DNA of 64,000 bases from Saccharothrix luteola (GCF_020859565.1 NZ_JAJHUO010000003.1:223833-287832); one strand, 5' to 3'; shown: positions 1 through 8,347, counted from the first letter of the stretch. Notes: generated from the sequence alone by a model not told the origin. Program-made: numbers and translations.

Positions 1-1
1 G

Positions 2-42
2 TCGATTTGACATGGTGCCCGTAAGGGCCCATGTCAAATCGA
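2..42 (-). terminator. Long hairpin downstream of fusA2
   Basis: An almost perfect inverted repeat: the left arm (2-20) begins TCGATTTGACATGG and the right arm (25-42) is its complement except for one bulged T, with a 4-nt loop GTAA. It lies about 100 nt past the fusA2 stop on the minus strand, so a transcription terminator is the simplest reading. There is no U-tract on either side, which is common in actinomycetes. An AT-containing stem like this is unusual in such GC-rich DNA, so an operator or the end of a mobile element cut by the window edge is also possible. Confidence 0.5.
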
Positions 43-140
43 GCCTCGGTGGGGAGGTTGCGGGTCCGTTGTGGGCGGTTGGGTGAGGGCCTCGGGGGCG
101 TGGTGGGGTTTGGGGTCGTTCGGTTTGCCGTGTGGCCGGT

Positions 141-2195
141 TTACCTCTGCGTTGCCAGGGCTTGGGGGAGCGGGTCGTAGCGGCTGAACCGGCGGGTGTA
201 AGTGCCGGTGCCCGAGGTCAGGGAGCGCAGTTCCACGGCGTAGCGGAGCAGTTCGGTGGCGGGGACCTCGGCGCGGATCACCGTGTAGCCCGGGCTTTCC
301 GCCTCCGTGCCGAGCACTCGGCCGCGTCGGCTCGACAGGTCTCCCAGCACGGTGCCGAGGTGGTCGTCGGGCAGTCGCACGGTCACCTCGTCGACGGGTT
401 CCAGCAGGCACGTCTTGCCGTTCGCGGCGGCCTCCTTCAACGCCAGCGCGCCGGCGGTCTGGAAGGCGGCGTCCGACGAGTCGACCGAGTGCGCCTTGCC
501 GTCCACCAGCGTGACGCGGACGTCCACCACCGGGTGGCCGCCGGACAGGCCGCGTTCGAGCTGGGCCCGCACGCCCTTCTCCACGCTGGGGATGAACTGG
601 TTGGGCACCGCGCCGCCGACGATCTTGTCCACGAACTCGAAGCCGGACCCGCGCGGCAGGGGGTCGACCACGATGTCGCACACCGCGTACTGGCCGTGCC
701 CGCCGGACTGCTTCACGTGCCGTCCGTGGCCCTTGGCCTGGCTCGCGAACGTCTCCCGCAACGCCACCCGCACCGGCTCGGTGTCGACCTCCGCGCCGCC
801 CGCGCGCAGCCGCGCCAGCACGACGTCCGCGTGCGCCTCGCCCATGCACCACAGCACCAGTTGGTGGGTCTCGGCGTTGCGCTCCAGCCGCAGCGTCGGG
901 TCGCCCGCGACCAGCTTGCCCAGGTTGCGCGCCAGGTTGTCCTCGTCGCTGCGGCTGCGCGGGACGACGGCCACCGGCAGCAGCGGTTCCGGCATCTCCC
1001 ACGGTGCCATCAGCAGCGGCTTCTCCGGCGCGGACACAGTGTCGCCGGTCTCGGCGGAGCCGAGCTTGGTCAACGCGCACAGGTCGCCGGCCACGCAGTA
1101 CGGCACCTCGCGCAGGTTCGCGCCCAACGGCGAGTAGACGTGCGCCACCCGTTCGTCCACGTCGTGGTCCTCGTGACCGCGGTCGGCCATGCCGTGGCCC
1201 GACACGTGCACCGGGCGTTCGGGGCGCAGCGTCCCGGAGAACACGCGCACCAGCGACACCCGGCCCACGTACGAGTCGACCGCCGTGCGCACGACCTCGG
1301 CCACCAGCGGGCCGTTCGGGTCGGCCGCCAGGCGCGGCTGCGGGATGCCGTCCACGCCGGTCACCTCGGGCAGCGGGTGCTCCAGGGGAGAGGGGAACGC
1401 GCGGGCGATGCCGTCGAGCACCTCCGGCAGGCCGAGGCCCGTCACCGCGCACACCGGCATCACGGGGTGGAACGAGCCGCGCGCGACCGCCGTCTCCAGG
1501 TCCGCGACGAGCGTCGCCTGGTCGATCTCCTCGCCGCCGAGGTAGCGGTCCATCAGGGTCTCGTCCTCGCTCTCCGCGATGATCCCCTCGATGAGCGCGT
1601 TGCGCTCCTCCTCGAAGCGGGGGTCGTCGGTGGTGAGCAGGTTGACCAGCCCGTCGCCGTCGGGAAGGTACAGCGGCACGACGCCCGCGCCGAACGCCGC
1701 CTGGCACGCGGCGATCTCTCCCGGCACGTCGGCGCGCTGGTGATCGGTGCGGGCGACCACGACCGCCCGCGGCATGCCGACCATCGCGCACTCCTCCCAG
1801 AGCGCGACCGTGGCCGGGTCGACGCCTTCCGCCGCGCTGACCACGAACAGCGCCGCGTCGGCCGCGCGCAGGCCGGCGCGCAACTCGCCGACGAAGTCCG
1901 CGTAACCGGGCGTGTCGATCAGGTTGATCTTGATGTCGCCGTGCTGGACCGGGGCGACCGCGAGGCCGACCGATCGCTGCTGGCGCACCGCGGCGGGGTC
2001 GTGGTCGCACACCGTGTTGCCCTCGGTGACCGATCCTGGTCGGGTCAGCACGCCGGTGCTGGCGAGCAGGGCCTCGGCGAGCGTCGTCTTGCCGGAGCCG
2101 GACGGGCCGACCAGCACGACGTTGCGGACCTTGGCCGGGTCGTCCACAGCGACCGCGCCTGCCGAGTGGCCGTTGTCGGAGTGTTTGCTGCCCAT
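141..2195 (-). CDS. fusA2: Elongation factor G-like protein EF-G2
   Basis: This is a 684-residue EF-G paralogue of the actinobacterial EF-G2 type (FusA2, Rv0120c-like). The N-terminal GTPase domain has the P-loop GPSGSGKTT at residues 30-38 and the switch II DTPG motif followed by YADF. The guanine-specificity motif reads ARTD instead of the usual NKxD. Domains II to V follow, and the C-terminal part matches EF-G domain IV/V, so it is full length. The ATG at 2195 has a GGAGGG ribosome site 8 nt upstream; the open frame continues to 2483 but that part is not protein-like. Canonical fusA normally sits with rpsL, rpsG and tuf, which are absent here, supporting a paralogue with a non-housekeeping role. 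Whether it translocates ribosomes is unknown. Confidence 0.9.
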   Translation of the reverse strand: MGSKHSDNGHSAGAVAVDDPAKVRNVVLVGPSGSGKTTLAEALLASTGVLTRPGSVTEGNTVCDHDPAAVRQQRSVGLAVAPVQHGDIKINLIDTPGYADFVGELRAGLRAADAALFVVSAAEGVDPATVALWEECAMVGMPRAVVVARTDHQRADVPGEIAACQAAFGAGVVPLYLPDGDGLVNLLTTDDPRFEEERNALIEGIIAESEDETLMDRYLGGEEIDQATLVADLETAVARGSFHPVMPVCAVTGLGLPEVLDGIARAFPSPLEHPLPEVTGVDGIPQPRLAADPNGPLVAEVVRTAVDSYVGRVSLVRVFSGTLRPERPVHVSGHGMADRGHEDHDVDERVAHVYSPLGANLREVPYCVAGDLCALTKLGSAETGDTVSAPEKPLLMAPWEMPEPLLPVAVVPRSRSDEDNLARNLGKLVAGDPTLRLERNAETHQLVLWCMGEAHADVVLARLRAGGAEVDTEPVRVALRETFASQAKGHGRHVKQSGGHGQYAVCDIVVDPLPRGSGFEFVDKIVGGAVPNQFIPSVEKGVRAQLERGLSGGHPVVDVRVTLVDGKAHSVDSSDAAFQTAGALALKEAAANGKTCLLEPVDEVTVRLPDDHLGTVLGDLSSRRGRVLGTEAESPGYTVIRAEVPATELLRYAVELRSLTSGTGTYTRRFSRYDPLPQALATQR

Positions 2196-2339
2196 TGGGA
2201 CCACCCTCCACAAGTATTTAGTGTTCGATCTCACACCCGTGGGGCGCGGGGGACAACCCCAAGCGGCCACACCCAACCCGGCAGGAGGAATCCGGACGGA
2301 GACCGCCCCCACCTCCGCCGCACGTCGGCGCGTCGGTGG

Positions 2340-2353
2340 GTGGCGTACGCCAC
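2340..2353. promoter_or_regulatory. 14-bp perfect palindrome between fusA2 and pdxS
   Basis: GTGGCGTACGCCAC is a perfect palindrome in the 275-bp divergent spacer between fusA2 and pdxS, about 120 nt before the pdxS start. Its symmetry fits a dimeric repressor site, but no regulator is encoded beside it. A TACCAT hexamer at 2428-2433 could be the -10 of the pdxS promoter. The rest of the spacer shows nothing recognisable. Confidence 0.35.
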
Positions 2354-2470
2354 TACCTGCGAAGGAAGCGGAAGTGGCCTGCCGAGAACGTGCCTGATTG
2401 GCATGCTTCGGCGGTCCACGTCGGCCGTACCATGGGTGGTGTTCGCCCCCTACTTCGAGAGAGGCTGGTC

Positions 2471-3379
2471 GTGACCACTTCACCCGACGCCGGCACCCAG
2501 GTCACCGGCACTTCCCGCGTCAAGCGGGGCATGGCGGAGATGCTCAAGGGCGGCGTGATCATGGACGTGGTCAACGCCGAGCAGGCCAAGATCGCCGAGG
2601 ACGCCGGCGCCGTCGCCGTCATGGCGCTGGAGCGGGTGCCCGCCGACATCCGCGCGCAGGGCGGCGTGTCCCGGATGAGCGACCCGGACATGATCGACGG
2701 CATCATCTCCGCGGTGTCGATCCCGGTCATGGCCAAGGCCCGCATCGGCCACTTCGTCGAGGCGCAGGTGCTCCAGGCCCTCGGCGTGGACTACATCGAC
2801 GAGTCCGAGGTGCTGACCCCGGCCGACTACGCCAACCACATCGACAAGTGGCAGTTCACCGTGCCGTTCGTGTGCGGTGCGACGAACCTGGGCGAGGCGC
2901 TGCGCCGCATCACCGAGGGTGCGGCGATGATCCGCTCCAAGGGCGAGGCCGGCACCGGTGACGTCTCCAACGCCACCACGCACATGCGCAAGATCCGCGC
3001 GGAGCTCCTGCGGTTGCAGAACCTGCCCGCCGACGAGCTGTACGTCGCGGCGAAGGAGCTCCAGGCTCCGTACGAGCTGGTCCGCGAGGTCGCCGAGGCG
3101 GGCAAGCTGCCCGTCGTCCTGTTCACCGCGGGCGGCATCGCCACGCCGGCCGACGCGGCGATGATGATGCAGCTCGGTGCTGAGGGCGTGTTCGTCGGTT
3201 CGGGCATCTTCAAGTCCGGCAACCCGGCGCAGCGCGCGGAGGCGATCGTCAAGGCGACGACGTTCTACGACGACCCGGACGTGATCGCGAAGGTGTCGCG
3301 CGGCCTCGGCGAGGCCATGGTCGGCATCAACGTGGACGAGATCCCGGAACCCCACCGCCTGGCCGAGCGCGGCTGGTGA
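2471..3379 (+). CDS. pdxS: Pyridoxal 5'-phosphate synthase subunit PdxS
   Basis: PdxS is the synthase subunit of the deoxyxylulose phosphate-independent PLP pathway; it condenses ribose 5-phosphate, glyceraldehyde 3-phosphate and ammonia delivered by PdxT. The 302-residue protein is a complete TIM barrel. Key residues are present at the expected spacing: Asp32 (in MDVVNAEQ), Lys89 (in [10 protein letters not shown], the Schiff-base lysine corresponding to B. subtilis Lys81) and Lys157 (in RSKGEAGTG, corresponding to Lys149). The GTG at 2471 is chosen because a GAGAGG ribosome site lies just upstream and the family starts here; the frame is open further upstream. Its partner pdxT is not adjacent but about 8.9 kb downstream. 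Confidence 0.96.
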   Translation: MTTSPDAGTQVTGTSRVKRGMAEMLKGGVIMDVVNAEQAKIAEDAGAVAVMALERVPADIRAQGGVSRMSDPDMIDGIISAVSIPVMAKARIGHFVEAQVLQALGVDYIDESEVLTPADYANHIDKWQFTVPFVCGATNLGEALRRITEGAAMIRSKGEAGTGDVSNATTHMRKIRAELLRLQNLPADELYVAAKELQAPYELVREVAEAGKLPVVLFTAGGIATPADAAMMMQLGAEGVFVGSGIFKSGNPAQRAEAIVKATTFYDDPDVIAKVSRGLGEAMVGINVDEIPEPHRLAERGW

Positions 3380-3393
3380 ACCCGACGTGACCG

Positions 3394-3419
3394 CGGCCCG
3401 CCGGACCACCGGCGGGCCG
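3394..3419. terminator. Bidirectional terminator, pdxS / vapC
   Basis: A perfect 11-bp inverted repeat CGGCCCGCCGG / CCGGCGGGCCG with a 4-nt loop sits between the convergent ends of pdxS and vapC and can serve both strands. There is no U-tract. Confidence 0.75.
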
Positions 3420-3428
3420 TTCGTCGTA

Positions 3429-3836
3429 TCAGGAGACCAGGTACACCTCGATGTCGACCTGGTGCCCGTTCGAACCGGCCAAGTTGGCTTCGGTGGTCAC
3501 GAGGGGCACACCCAGTTGCTCGGCGAGGGCGACGTAGAACGCGTCGTGCGCGCTGATCGATCCCCGCAGGCTCCAAGCCCGCTGGCTCAGCCCTCGCAGC
3601 GGGAACCGCTCGACTGGGGACGTGCGGATGAACGAGAACGCCGTGGTGGCTTCTCCACCGGACGACTCCTTCCGGCGCTCCATGCGGCGCAAGACCGCCA
3701 GCGCTTCCGCGTCGAGGAGGGCCGGTGCGGCCGCAGTCGAGTTCGACAGTCGCCGCAAGAGCATCCGGTCGGGCGCCTTGTTGGCCACGACCTCGATGAG
3801 CACCGAGCAGTCGACCACCATGTCGAAGGCCGTCAC
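3429..3836 (-). CDS. vapC: PIN-domain ribonuclease toxin, VapC family
   Basis: A 135-residue PIN-domain protein, the expected length for a VapC toxin; these are metal-dependent RNases that cut tRNA or rRNA. It begins with the PIN signature MVVDCSVLIEVV (Asp9), has the central acidic residue in LLDAEALAVL, and the third acidic residue in the ISAHDAFYVALAE helix. The final motif is TTEANLA, with Glu where most members have Asp. The GTG start overlaps the antitoxin stop by 4 nt (GTGA), so the pair is translationally coupled with the antitoxin first, as usual for VapBC. Cognate RNA is unknown. Confidence 0.88.
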   Translation of the reverse strand: MTAFDMVVDCSVLIEVVANKAPDRMLLRRLSNSTAAAPALLDAEALAVLRRMERRKESSGGEATTAFSFIRTSPVERFPLRGLSQRAWSLRGSISAHDAFYVALAEQLGVPLVTTEANLAGSNGHQVDIEVYLVS

Positions 3837-4078
3837 TCGTCCTCCTCGCGGACCTCGCGGATGGTTCGCTGGATGGTTTCGCCGTCGACTCCCCAGCCGC
3901 GGTCGGTGGCGGCCCGTGTCCATTCCTCCATCGTGGGCCTGTTGGCCATGTCCACGAGGTGGTTCCTGAGGTAGGCGGTGAGCGACATCCCGCGGGCCCC
4001 GGCACGGGCTTGGAGCGTGTCGACCACGTCGGCGGGCACGTCGCGGATGTGGACCGGCTTCGTGTCGCGCTCGCTCAT
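3833..4078 (-). CDS. vapB: Ribbon-helix-helix antitoxin (FitA/VapB-like)
   Basis: An 81-residue antitoxin partner of the following PIN toxin. The N-terminus PVHIRDVPADVVDTLQARA and MSLTAYLRNHL form a ribbon-helix-helix DNA-binding motif of the FitA-like type. The acidic C-terminus, ending EVREEDE, is the expected toxin-binding tail. I start it at the ATG at 4078 (MSERDTK), which fits the family N-terminus; an upstream ATG at 4114 would add 12 residues. Antitoxins of this class bind their own promoter, here expected within 4079-4166. Confidence 0.85.
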   Translation of the reverse strand: MSERDTKPVHIRDVPADVVDTLQARAGARGMSLTAYLRNHLVDMANRPTMEEWTRAATDRGWGVDGETIQRTIREVREEDE

Positions 4079-4166
4079 GTCCTCGACTGTAGGTGGCGCG
4101 GTTGCTGTCTGCATGCAAGATCTACCGGCCGATCGGCTGCCCGCCTGGATCGCTCGACCGTGCGTT

Positions 4167-4724
4167 CTAGACGTGCTCCGAGACCAGCAGGGCGGTCGTA
4201 CCCCGTTCGAGTGCCTGGGCCGTGTGCGGGACGTCGCCCGGGTAGAGCAGGTAGTCGCCCGGACCCAGTTCGATCGGCTCGGTCTGCGGGCCGGCGAGCA
4301 GGCGGCCCGTGCTGACGATCACGTGTTCCACGGTTCCGGGCATGTGCGGCTCGGACTCGCGGGCCGGGCCAGGCTCCAGTTGGAGCATGTAGATGTCACG
4401 CCGGGCGCCCGGCGGGCACGAGGCGAGCAGGGTCGCGGTGTAGTGGGCGCGTTCCGAGTAGATCGCCGGACCCTCGCCCGCGCGGATCACCCGGATGCGC
4501 GGCGTCGGCGGGTCGACCAGGCGCGAGAACGGCACGCCGAGCGCGACGCCGAGCGCCCAGAGGGTCTCCACGCTGGGGTTTCCGCTCGCCGACTCCAGTT
4601 GGGACAACGTGGACTTCGCGATCCCCGCCCGCTTGGCCAGCTCGCTCAACGACAGCCCGACGCGCTCGCGCTCACGGCGCAGCGAGGCGGCGATGACGTC
4701 GAGCGGCGCCCCTGTGTTCGACAT
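4167..4724 (-). CDS. XRE-family regulator with C-terminal cupin domain
   Basis: A 185-residue regulator with an N-terminal XRE helix-turn-helix (RRERERVGLSLSELAKRAG then AKSTLSQLE) and a C-terminal cupin (PHMPGTVEHVIVSTG and LGPGDYLLYPGDVPH). Such proteins are usually small-molecule-responsive repressors of an adjacent transporter or amine/amino-acid gene. It is divergent from azlCD, so branched-chain amino acid export is the likely regulon. The start at 4724 is preferred because it leaves the palindrome at 4767-4783 upstream; an in-frame ATG at 4793 has a good AAGGG ribosome site but would put that palindrome inside the gene. Confidence 0.85.
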   Translation of the reverse strand: MSNTGAPLDVIAASLRRERERVGLSLSELAKRAGIAKSTLSQLESASGNPSVETLWALGVALGVPFSRLVDPPTPRIRVIRAGEGPAIYSERAHYTATLLASCPPGARRDIYMLQLEPGPARESEPHMPGTVEHVIVSTGRLLAGPQTEPIELGPGDYLLYPGDVPHTAQALERGTTALLVSEHV

Positions 4725-4766
4725 GACAGTCCAATCGTTCGGCTTGACGAACGTCTTGTCACTGTT

Positions 4767-4783
4767 CATCGTAAAAGACGATG
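4767..4783. promoter_or_regulatory. Operator-like inverted repeat, XRE regulator / azlC
   Basis: CATCGT-AAAAG-ACGATG is a perfect 6-bp inverted repeat with an AT-rich 5-nt centre in the divergent promoter region; its right end overlaps the azlC ATG. A TTGACG hexamer lies at 4744-4749. Its position suits a repressor that blocks azlC initiation and its own promoter. The cupin-XRE protein is the obvious candidate binder (inference). Confidence 0.5.
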
Positions 4784-5458
4784 CGTTCGACATGGCGAAC
4801 CCTTGATGCCGAGCTGCTGCGTGACGTCGCCGCGGTAGCCGCCGGCGCCGCGGTCAGCGGCGCCTCGTTCGGCGCGATCTCCACCGGCGCGGGCCTGCCG
4901 TGGTGGCTGCCCGTGGTGATGTCGCTGCTGGTCTTCGCGGGCGGTTCGCAGTTCATGGCGGTCGGTGTGGTCGCGGCGGGCGGCAGCCCGGCCGCCGCGG
5001 TGCTGGCCGGGCTCCTGCTCAACGTCCGCCACCTGCCGTTCGGCCTGGCGGTCGGCGGCGTGCTCGGCAAGGGCCTGCTGCAACGGCTCGTCGGCAGCCA
5101 CCTCTTGATCGACGAGACGACCGCGTTCGCGCTGGCCCAGAGCGACCCGCGCCGGGCCAAGGCCGCCTACTGGTCGTGCGGCGTCGCGCTGTTCATCGCC
5201 TGGAACGTCGCCGTGGTCGCGGGCGCGCTGGTCGGCCAGAACATCGGCGACCCGGCCGCGTTCGGGCTGGACGCGGCGTTCCCCGCGGCCCTGCTCGCGC
5301 TCCTGCTGCCCGCGCTCAAGGACAAGGCCACCCGGCACGCCGCCCTGCTCGGCGCGGCCCTCGCCCTGGCCGCCACGCCGTTCCTGCCCGCCGGCGTCCC
5401 GGTGCTGTTCGCGCTCGGCGGCCTGCTGATCACCGCACGACAGGAGGCCAAGCCGTGA
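4781..5458 (+). CDS. azlC: Branched-chain amino acid exporter subunit AzlC
   Basis: A 225-residue polytopic membrane protein of the AzlC family, the large subunit of the two-component branched-chain amino acid exporter (BrnF in Corynebacterium). The family region GAISTGAGLPWWLPVVMSLLV and GGSQFMAVGVVAAGGSP is evident, followed by hydrophobic segments and a DETTAFAL loop. The frame starts at an ATG with no clear ribosome site, so translation may be leaderless or begin differently. It overlaps azlD by 4 nt. The divergent XRE-cupin gene is its probable regulator. Confidence 0.88.
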   Translation: MRSTWRTLDAELLRDVAAVAAGAAVSGASFGAISTGAGLPWWLPVVMSLLVFAGGSQFMAVGVVAAGGSPAAAVLAGLLLNVRHLPFGLAVGGVLGKGLLQRLVGSHLLIDETTAFALAQSDPRRAKAAYWSCGVALFIAWNVAVVAGALVGQNIGDPAAFGLDAAFPAALLALLLPALKDKATRHAALLGAALALAATPFLPAGVPVLFALGGLLITARQEAKP

Positions 5459-5763
5459 CGCTGACCGCGGTCCTGGTGCTCGCCGCGGGCACCTACGCGT
5501 TCCGCCTGGCCGGGCCGCTGCTGCGCGACCGCCTGACGCTGTCGGACCGGGTCAAGCTGCTGATGTCCACCTCGGCGACCGTCTTGCTGTTCGCCCTGGT
5601 CGCCACGACCACGCTCACCAAGGGCCAGGGCTTCGCGGGCCTCGCCCTGCCGATCGGCGTCCTGGTCGCCGGTGTCGCGGCGTGGCGCAAAGCGCCGTTC
5701 GTCGTCGTGGTCGTGCTGGCCGCCGTGACGACCGCGGGCCTGCGGTTCGCCGGCGTGTTCTAG
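5455..5763 (+). CDS. azlD: Branched-chain amino acid exporter subunit AzlD
   Basis: A 102-residue protein with about three to four hydrophobic segments, the expected size of AzlD/BrnE, the small obligate partner of AzlC. The TYAFRLAGPLLRDR motif near the N-terminus is typical. The GTG start overlaps the azlC stop (GTGA) and a CAGGAGG ribosome site lies 7 nt upstream. The stop codon overlaps the end of the convergent DUF6292 gene by a few bases. Confidence 0.87.
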   Translation: MTLTAVLVLAAGTYAFRLAGPLLRDRLTLSDRVKLLMSTSATVLLFALVATTTLTKGQGFAGLALPIGVLVAGVAAWRKAPFVVVVVLAAVTTAGLRFAGVF

Positions 5764-6146
5764 AGGTACTCGCGCAACCGGCCGGCCAACCGGTGACGGT
5801 CCTGGGGCGCGCCGAAGTCCGGCTCGGCGCCGCCCGTCCGGCCGGCCAGCACGTCGTCGACGAACTGCGCCACCTCGTCCGGCGGCGGCACGAGCGGCAG
5901 GCCGAGGTGCGCCACGACGACCGGCTTCTCGGTCGGGTCGGTCTCCACCGCGATCGACCAGCCACGCCGCTCGTTCCACAGCAGCATCAGGTCGCGCCCC
6001 GGCCCTTCCAGGCCGAGGTACGCGGTGGCGGTGTCGCTGACCTCGAACTCGGTGCCCTCGGGCGGCACGCCGATCTCCTCGGCCACCGCTCGCACGTACC
6101 GGGCCAATCCGAGGCTGATCAGCGCACTCTCATCCATACCTCTCAT
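5760..6146 (-). CDS. DUF6292 family protein
   Basis: A 128-residue soluble protein matching the DUF6292 pattern, a family mostly in Pseudonocardiaceae, often near regulators or conjugative-element genes. Recognisable parts are LARYVRAVAEEIGVP, FEVSDTATAYLGLEG, LMLLWNERRGWSIAVETDPTEKP and FVDDVLAG. No catalytic motif is evident and the function is unknown. The ATG at 6146 is preferred over 6137 because GGAAAGG lies 6 nt upstream. It is only 29 nt downstream of the acyl-CoA oxidase-like gene on the same strand, so the two may be co-transcribed. Confidence 0.72.
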   Translation of the reverse strand: MRGMDESALISLGLARYVRAVAEEIGVPPEGTEFEVSDTATAYLGLEGPGRDLMLLWNERRGWSIAVETDPTEKPVVVAHLGLPLVPPPDEVAQFVDDVLAGRTGGAEPDFGAPQDRHRLAGRLREYL

Positions 6147-6175
6147 TCTGGACCTTTCCACGCGCTCCCGACCGC

Positions 6176-8044
6176 TCATCCGGCGATCGGGGCCGTGAGC
6201 CATGTCTCCGGGATGCCGAACGCCTCCACCAAGACCCGCGCGTGCGGCCGCAACCGGCCGCACAACTCGTTCACCGCCTGGGACACCGCCTTCGCCCGCT
6301 GCGGCGTGAGCCGGCCGTGCTCCAGGAACCACGCCCGGTCCGCCTCGATCGTGCTCAACGCGTACAGGTCGCACACCTCGTCCAGCAACCCCTTCGCCTC
6401 CGCGTCCGCGCACCGGTCCACCGCCGCCACGAACGCCTCCAGCACCACCCGGTCCACGTGGGCGCGCGCGGCGTGCAGCACGTGGTCCTGCGCGGCGTTG
6501 AACACGTCGAACGCGTCGTCCCGCGACGCGCGCCGCAACCTCCGGGCCAACCCCTCCAGCACGTGCCTCTCGCGGTCCTCGAACTGCCGCACCTGCCAAC
6601 CCCGGTCCAGCAACGCGTCCGAACTGCCCGACACCAACCGGTCGATGATCGCCCGCGCCGCCGTCCGCTCGATCACCACACCCACCGCCTGGTCCGCCAC
6701 GAACCGCGCCATGCCCCACGGGTCCAGGTCTCCGACGTGATCGCGATAGCTGGTCAACAACCCCTTCGCGACCAACTGCAGCAGCACCGTGTTGTCACCC
6801 TCGAACGTCGTGAACACATCGGTGTCCGCCTTCAACCCGGCGATCAGGTTCTCCGACAGGTAACCGGCCCCACCGCACGCCTCCCGGCACGTCTGGATCG
6901 TCTCCGTCGCGTGCCACGTGGCCACCGCCTTCAACCCCGCCGCCCGCGACTCCAACTCCCGCTGCTGCCGGTCGTCCGCCACGTCGTGCAGCGCCGACAC
7001 CAGTTCCTCCTGCGCGAAGTGCAGCGCGTACGACTTCGCCAACGCCGGCAACAACCGCCGCTGGTGCGCCAGGTAGTCGAGCACCACGACTTCCTCACCC
7101 GTGTCGGGCCGCGTGAACTGCCTCCGCGCCTCGCCGTACCGGACGGCCAACGCCAACGCCTTCTTCGTCGCACTACCCGCACCACCGGCCACACTGATCC
7201 GCCCCCGGACCAACGTGCCGAGCATGGTGAAGAACCGCCTGCCCTCACCCTCGATCGGGCTGGAGTACGTGCCGTCCGGCGCCACGTCCCCGTACCGGTT
7301 GAGCAGGTTCGCCCGGGGCACCCGCACCCGCTCGAACCACAACCGCCCGTTGTCCACGCCGTTGAGCCCGGCCTTCGGCCCGCAGTCCTCGATGCGCACA
7401 CCCGGCATCGGCGCTCCGTGCTCATCGCGAATCGGCACGAGCACCGCGTGCACCCCGTGCGTCACACCACCCGTCACCAACTGCGCGAACACCACCGCCA
7501 TCCGCCCGTCACGCGCCGCGTTGCCGATGTAGTCCTTGCGCGCCGACGGGTCCGGCGTGTCGACCACGAACTCCTCGGTGTCCGGGTCATACGTAGCCGT
7601 GGTGCGCAAGTGCTGCACATCCGACCCGTGCCCCGTCTCGGTCATCGCGAAGCAACCGGGCAACTCCAACCCCATGATCGCCCGCAAGTACCGCTCGTGG
7701 TGCCCCACCGTCCCCAACGCCTGCACCGCACCACCGAACAACCCCCACTGCACCCCCGCCTTCACCATCAACGACAGATCGCCGAACCCCAGGACCTCGA
7801 ACGCCACCACCGACCCACCGACATCGTCCCGCCCGCCGTACTCGGCCGGAAACCCGATCAACGGGTGCCCACCGTCCGCCAACACCCGCATCTGCTCCCA
7901 GACCCAGGCCCGGTACTCCTCGCGCCCCAGCTCACCAGCCGGCTTCACCCCACCGAGCAACTCCAACGAGCCACGGCGCAACTCACCCCACCGCCCGTCC
8001 AGCAACTCCCGCACCGCTTCAACTCCACCCACAGTGATCCCCAT
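6176..8044 (-). CDS. Acyl-CoA oxidase/dehydrogenase-like flavoenzyme
   Basis: A 622-residue flavoprotein with the domain order of peroxisome-type acyl-CoA oxidases: N-terminal helical domain, FAD-binding middle (GCFAMTETGHGSDV, DYIGNAARDGRMAVVFAQL), a CREACGGAGYLSENLI segment and FEGDNTVLLQLVAKGLL, then a C-terminal helical domain. Length and the last two motifs favour the oxidase group (about 620-660 aa) over ordinary acyl-CoA dehydrogenases (about 390 aa). It probably performs the first step of beta-oxidation of an unidentified acyl-CoA; whether it uses O2 or ETF cannot be read from sequence. No other beta-oxidation genes are adjacent. An AAGGGGG run lies immediately before the ATG. Confidence 0.85.
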   Translation of the reverse strand: MGITVGGVEAVRELLDGRWGELRRGSLELLGGVKPAGELGREEYRAWVWEQMRVLADGGHPLIGFPAEYGGRDDVGGSVVAFEVLGFGDLSLMVKAGVQWGLFGGAVQALGTVGHHERYLRAIMGLELPGCFAMTETGHGSDVQHLRTTATYDPDTEEFVVDTPDPSARKDYIGNAARDGRMAVVFAQLVTGGVTHGVHAVLVPIRDEHGAPMPGVRIEDCGPKAGLNGVDNGRLWFERVRVPRANLLNRYGDVAPDGTYSSPIEGEGRRFFTMLGTLVRGRISVAGGAGSATKKALALAVRYGEARRQFTRPDTGEEVVVLDYLAHQRRLLPALAKSYALHFAQEELVSALHDVADDRQQRELESRAAGLKAVATWHATETIQTCREACGGAGYLSENLIAGLKADTDVFTTFEGDNTVLLQLVAKGLLTSYRDHVGDLDPWGMARFVADQAVGVVIERTAARAIIDRLVSGSSDALLDRGWQVRQFEDRERHVLEGLARRLRRASRDDAFDVFNAAQDHVLHAARAHVDRVVLEAFVAAVDRCADAEAKGLLDEVCDLYALSTIEADRAWFLEHGRLTPQRAKAVSQAVNELCGRLRPHARVLVEAFGIPETWLTAPIAG

Positions 8045-8347
8045 ACCCCCTTGCTAACACAGCTCAACCCCACCGGCCCGCCGAGAACACCCCACCCCGT
8101 CCACTGGCACGCCCTTCCCTCAAAAGGAGGGCTTCGTGTCATCCCGCCGACCTGGCTCCGCCCCACCGCGCGTGTCAAGGGGCTGTGCGTCCCTTACCCC
8201 AGCCGGACAGCGAAACCCGTCATCCTGCTGATCTGCCCATCCGGCGAGGACAGCTTTTAATCTCTCAAGCCCTTACTCTGAACGGAGTAACACACCCCAC
8301 CCTCCGGGCGACCCCATCAGTGGAACCTGTCACTCCGGAGGCAACCC
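8045..8347 (+). other. Intergenic region with hairpin and possible 31-aa ORF
   Basis: This 303-bp gap precedes the secreted M28 peptidase. A hairpin spans 8111-8132 (GCCCTTCC / GGAGGGC). Its right arm is also a strong ribosome site (AAAAGGAGGG), and 4 nt later a GTG at 8136 opens a 31-codon frame to 8231, rich in Ser, Arg and Pro and ending in Cys. It could be a leader peptide or a chance frame; it resembles no family I know. A TTTTAA run and a CGGAGTAAC stretch before 8300 could belong to the peptidase promoter. Confidence 0.25.
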
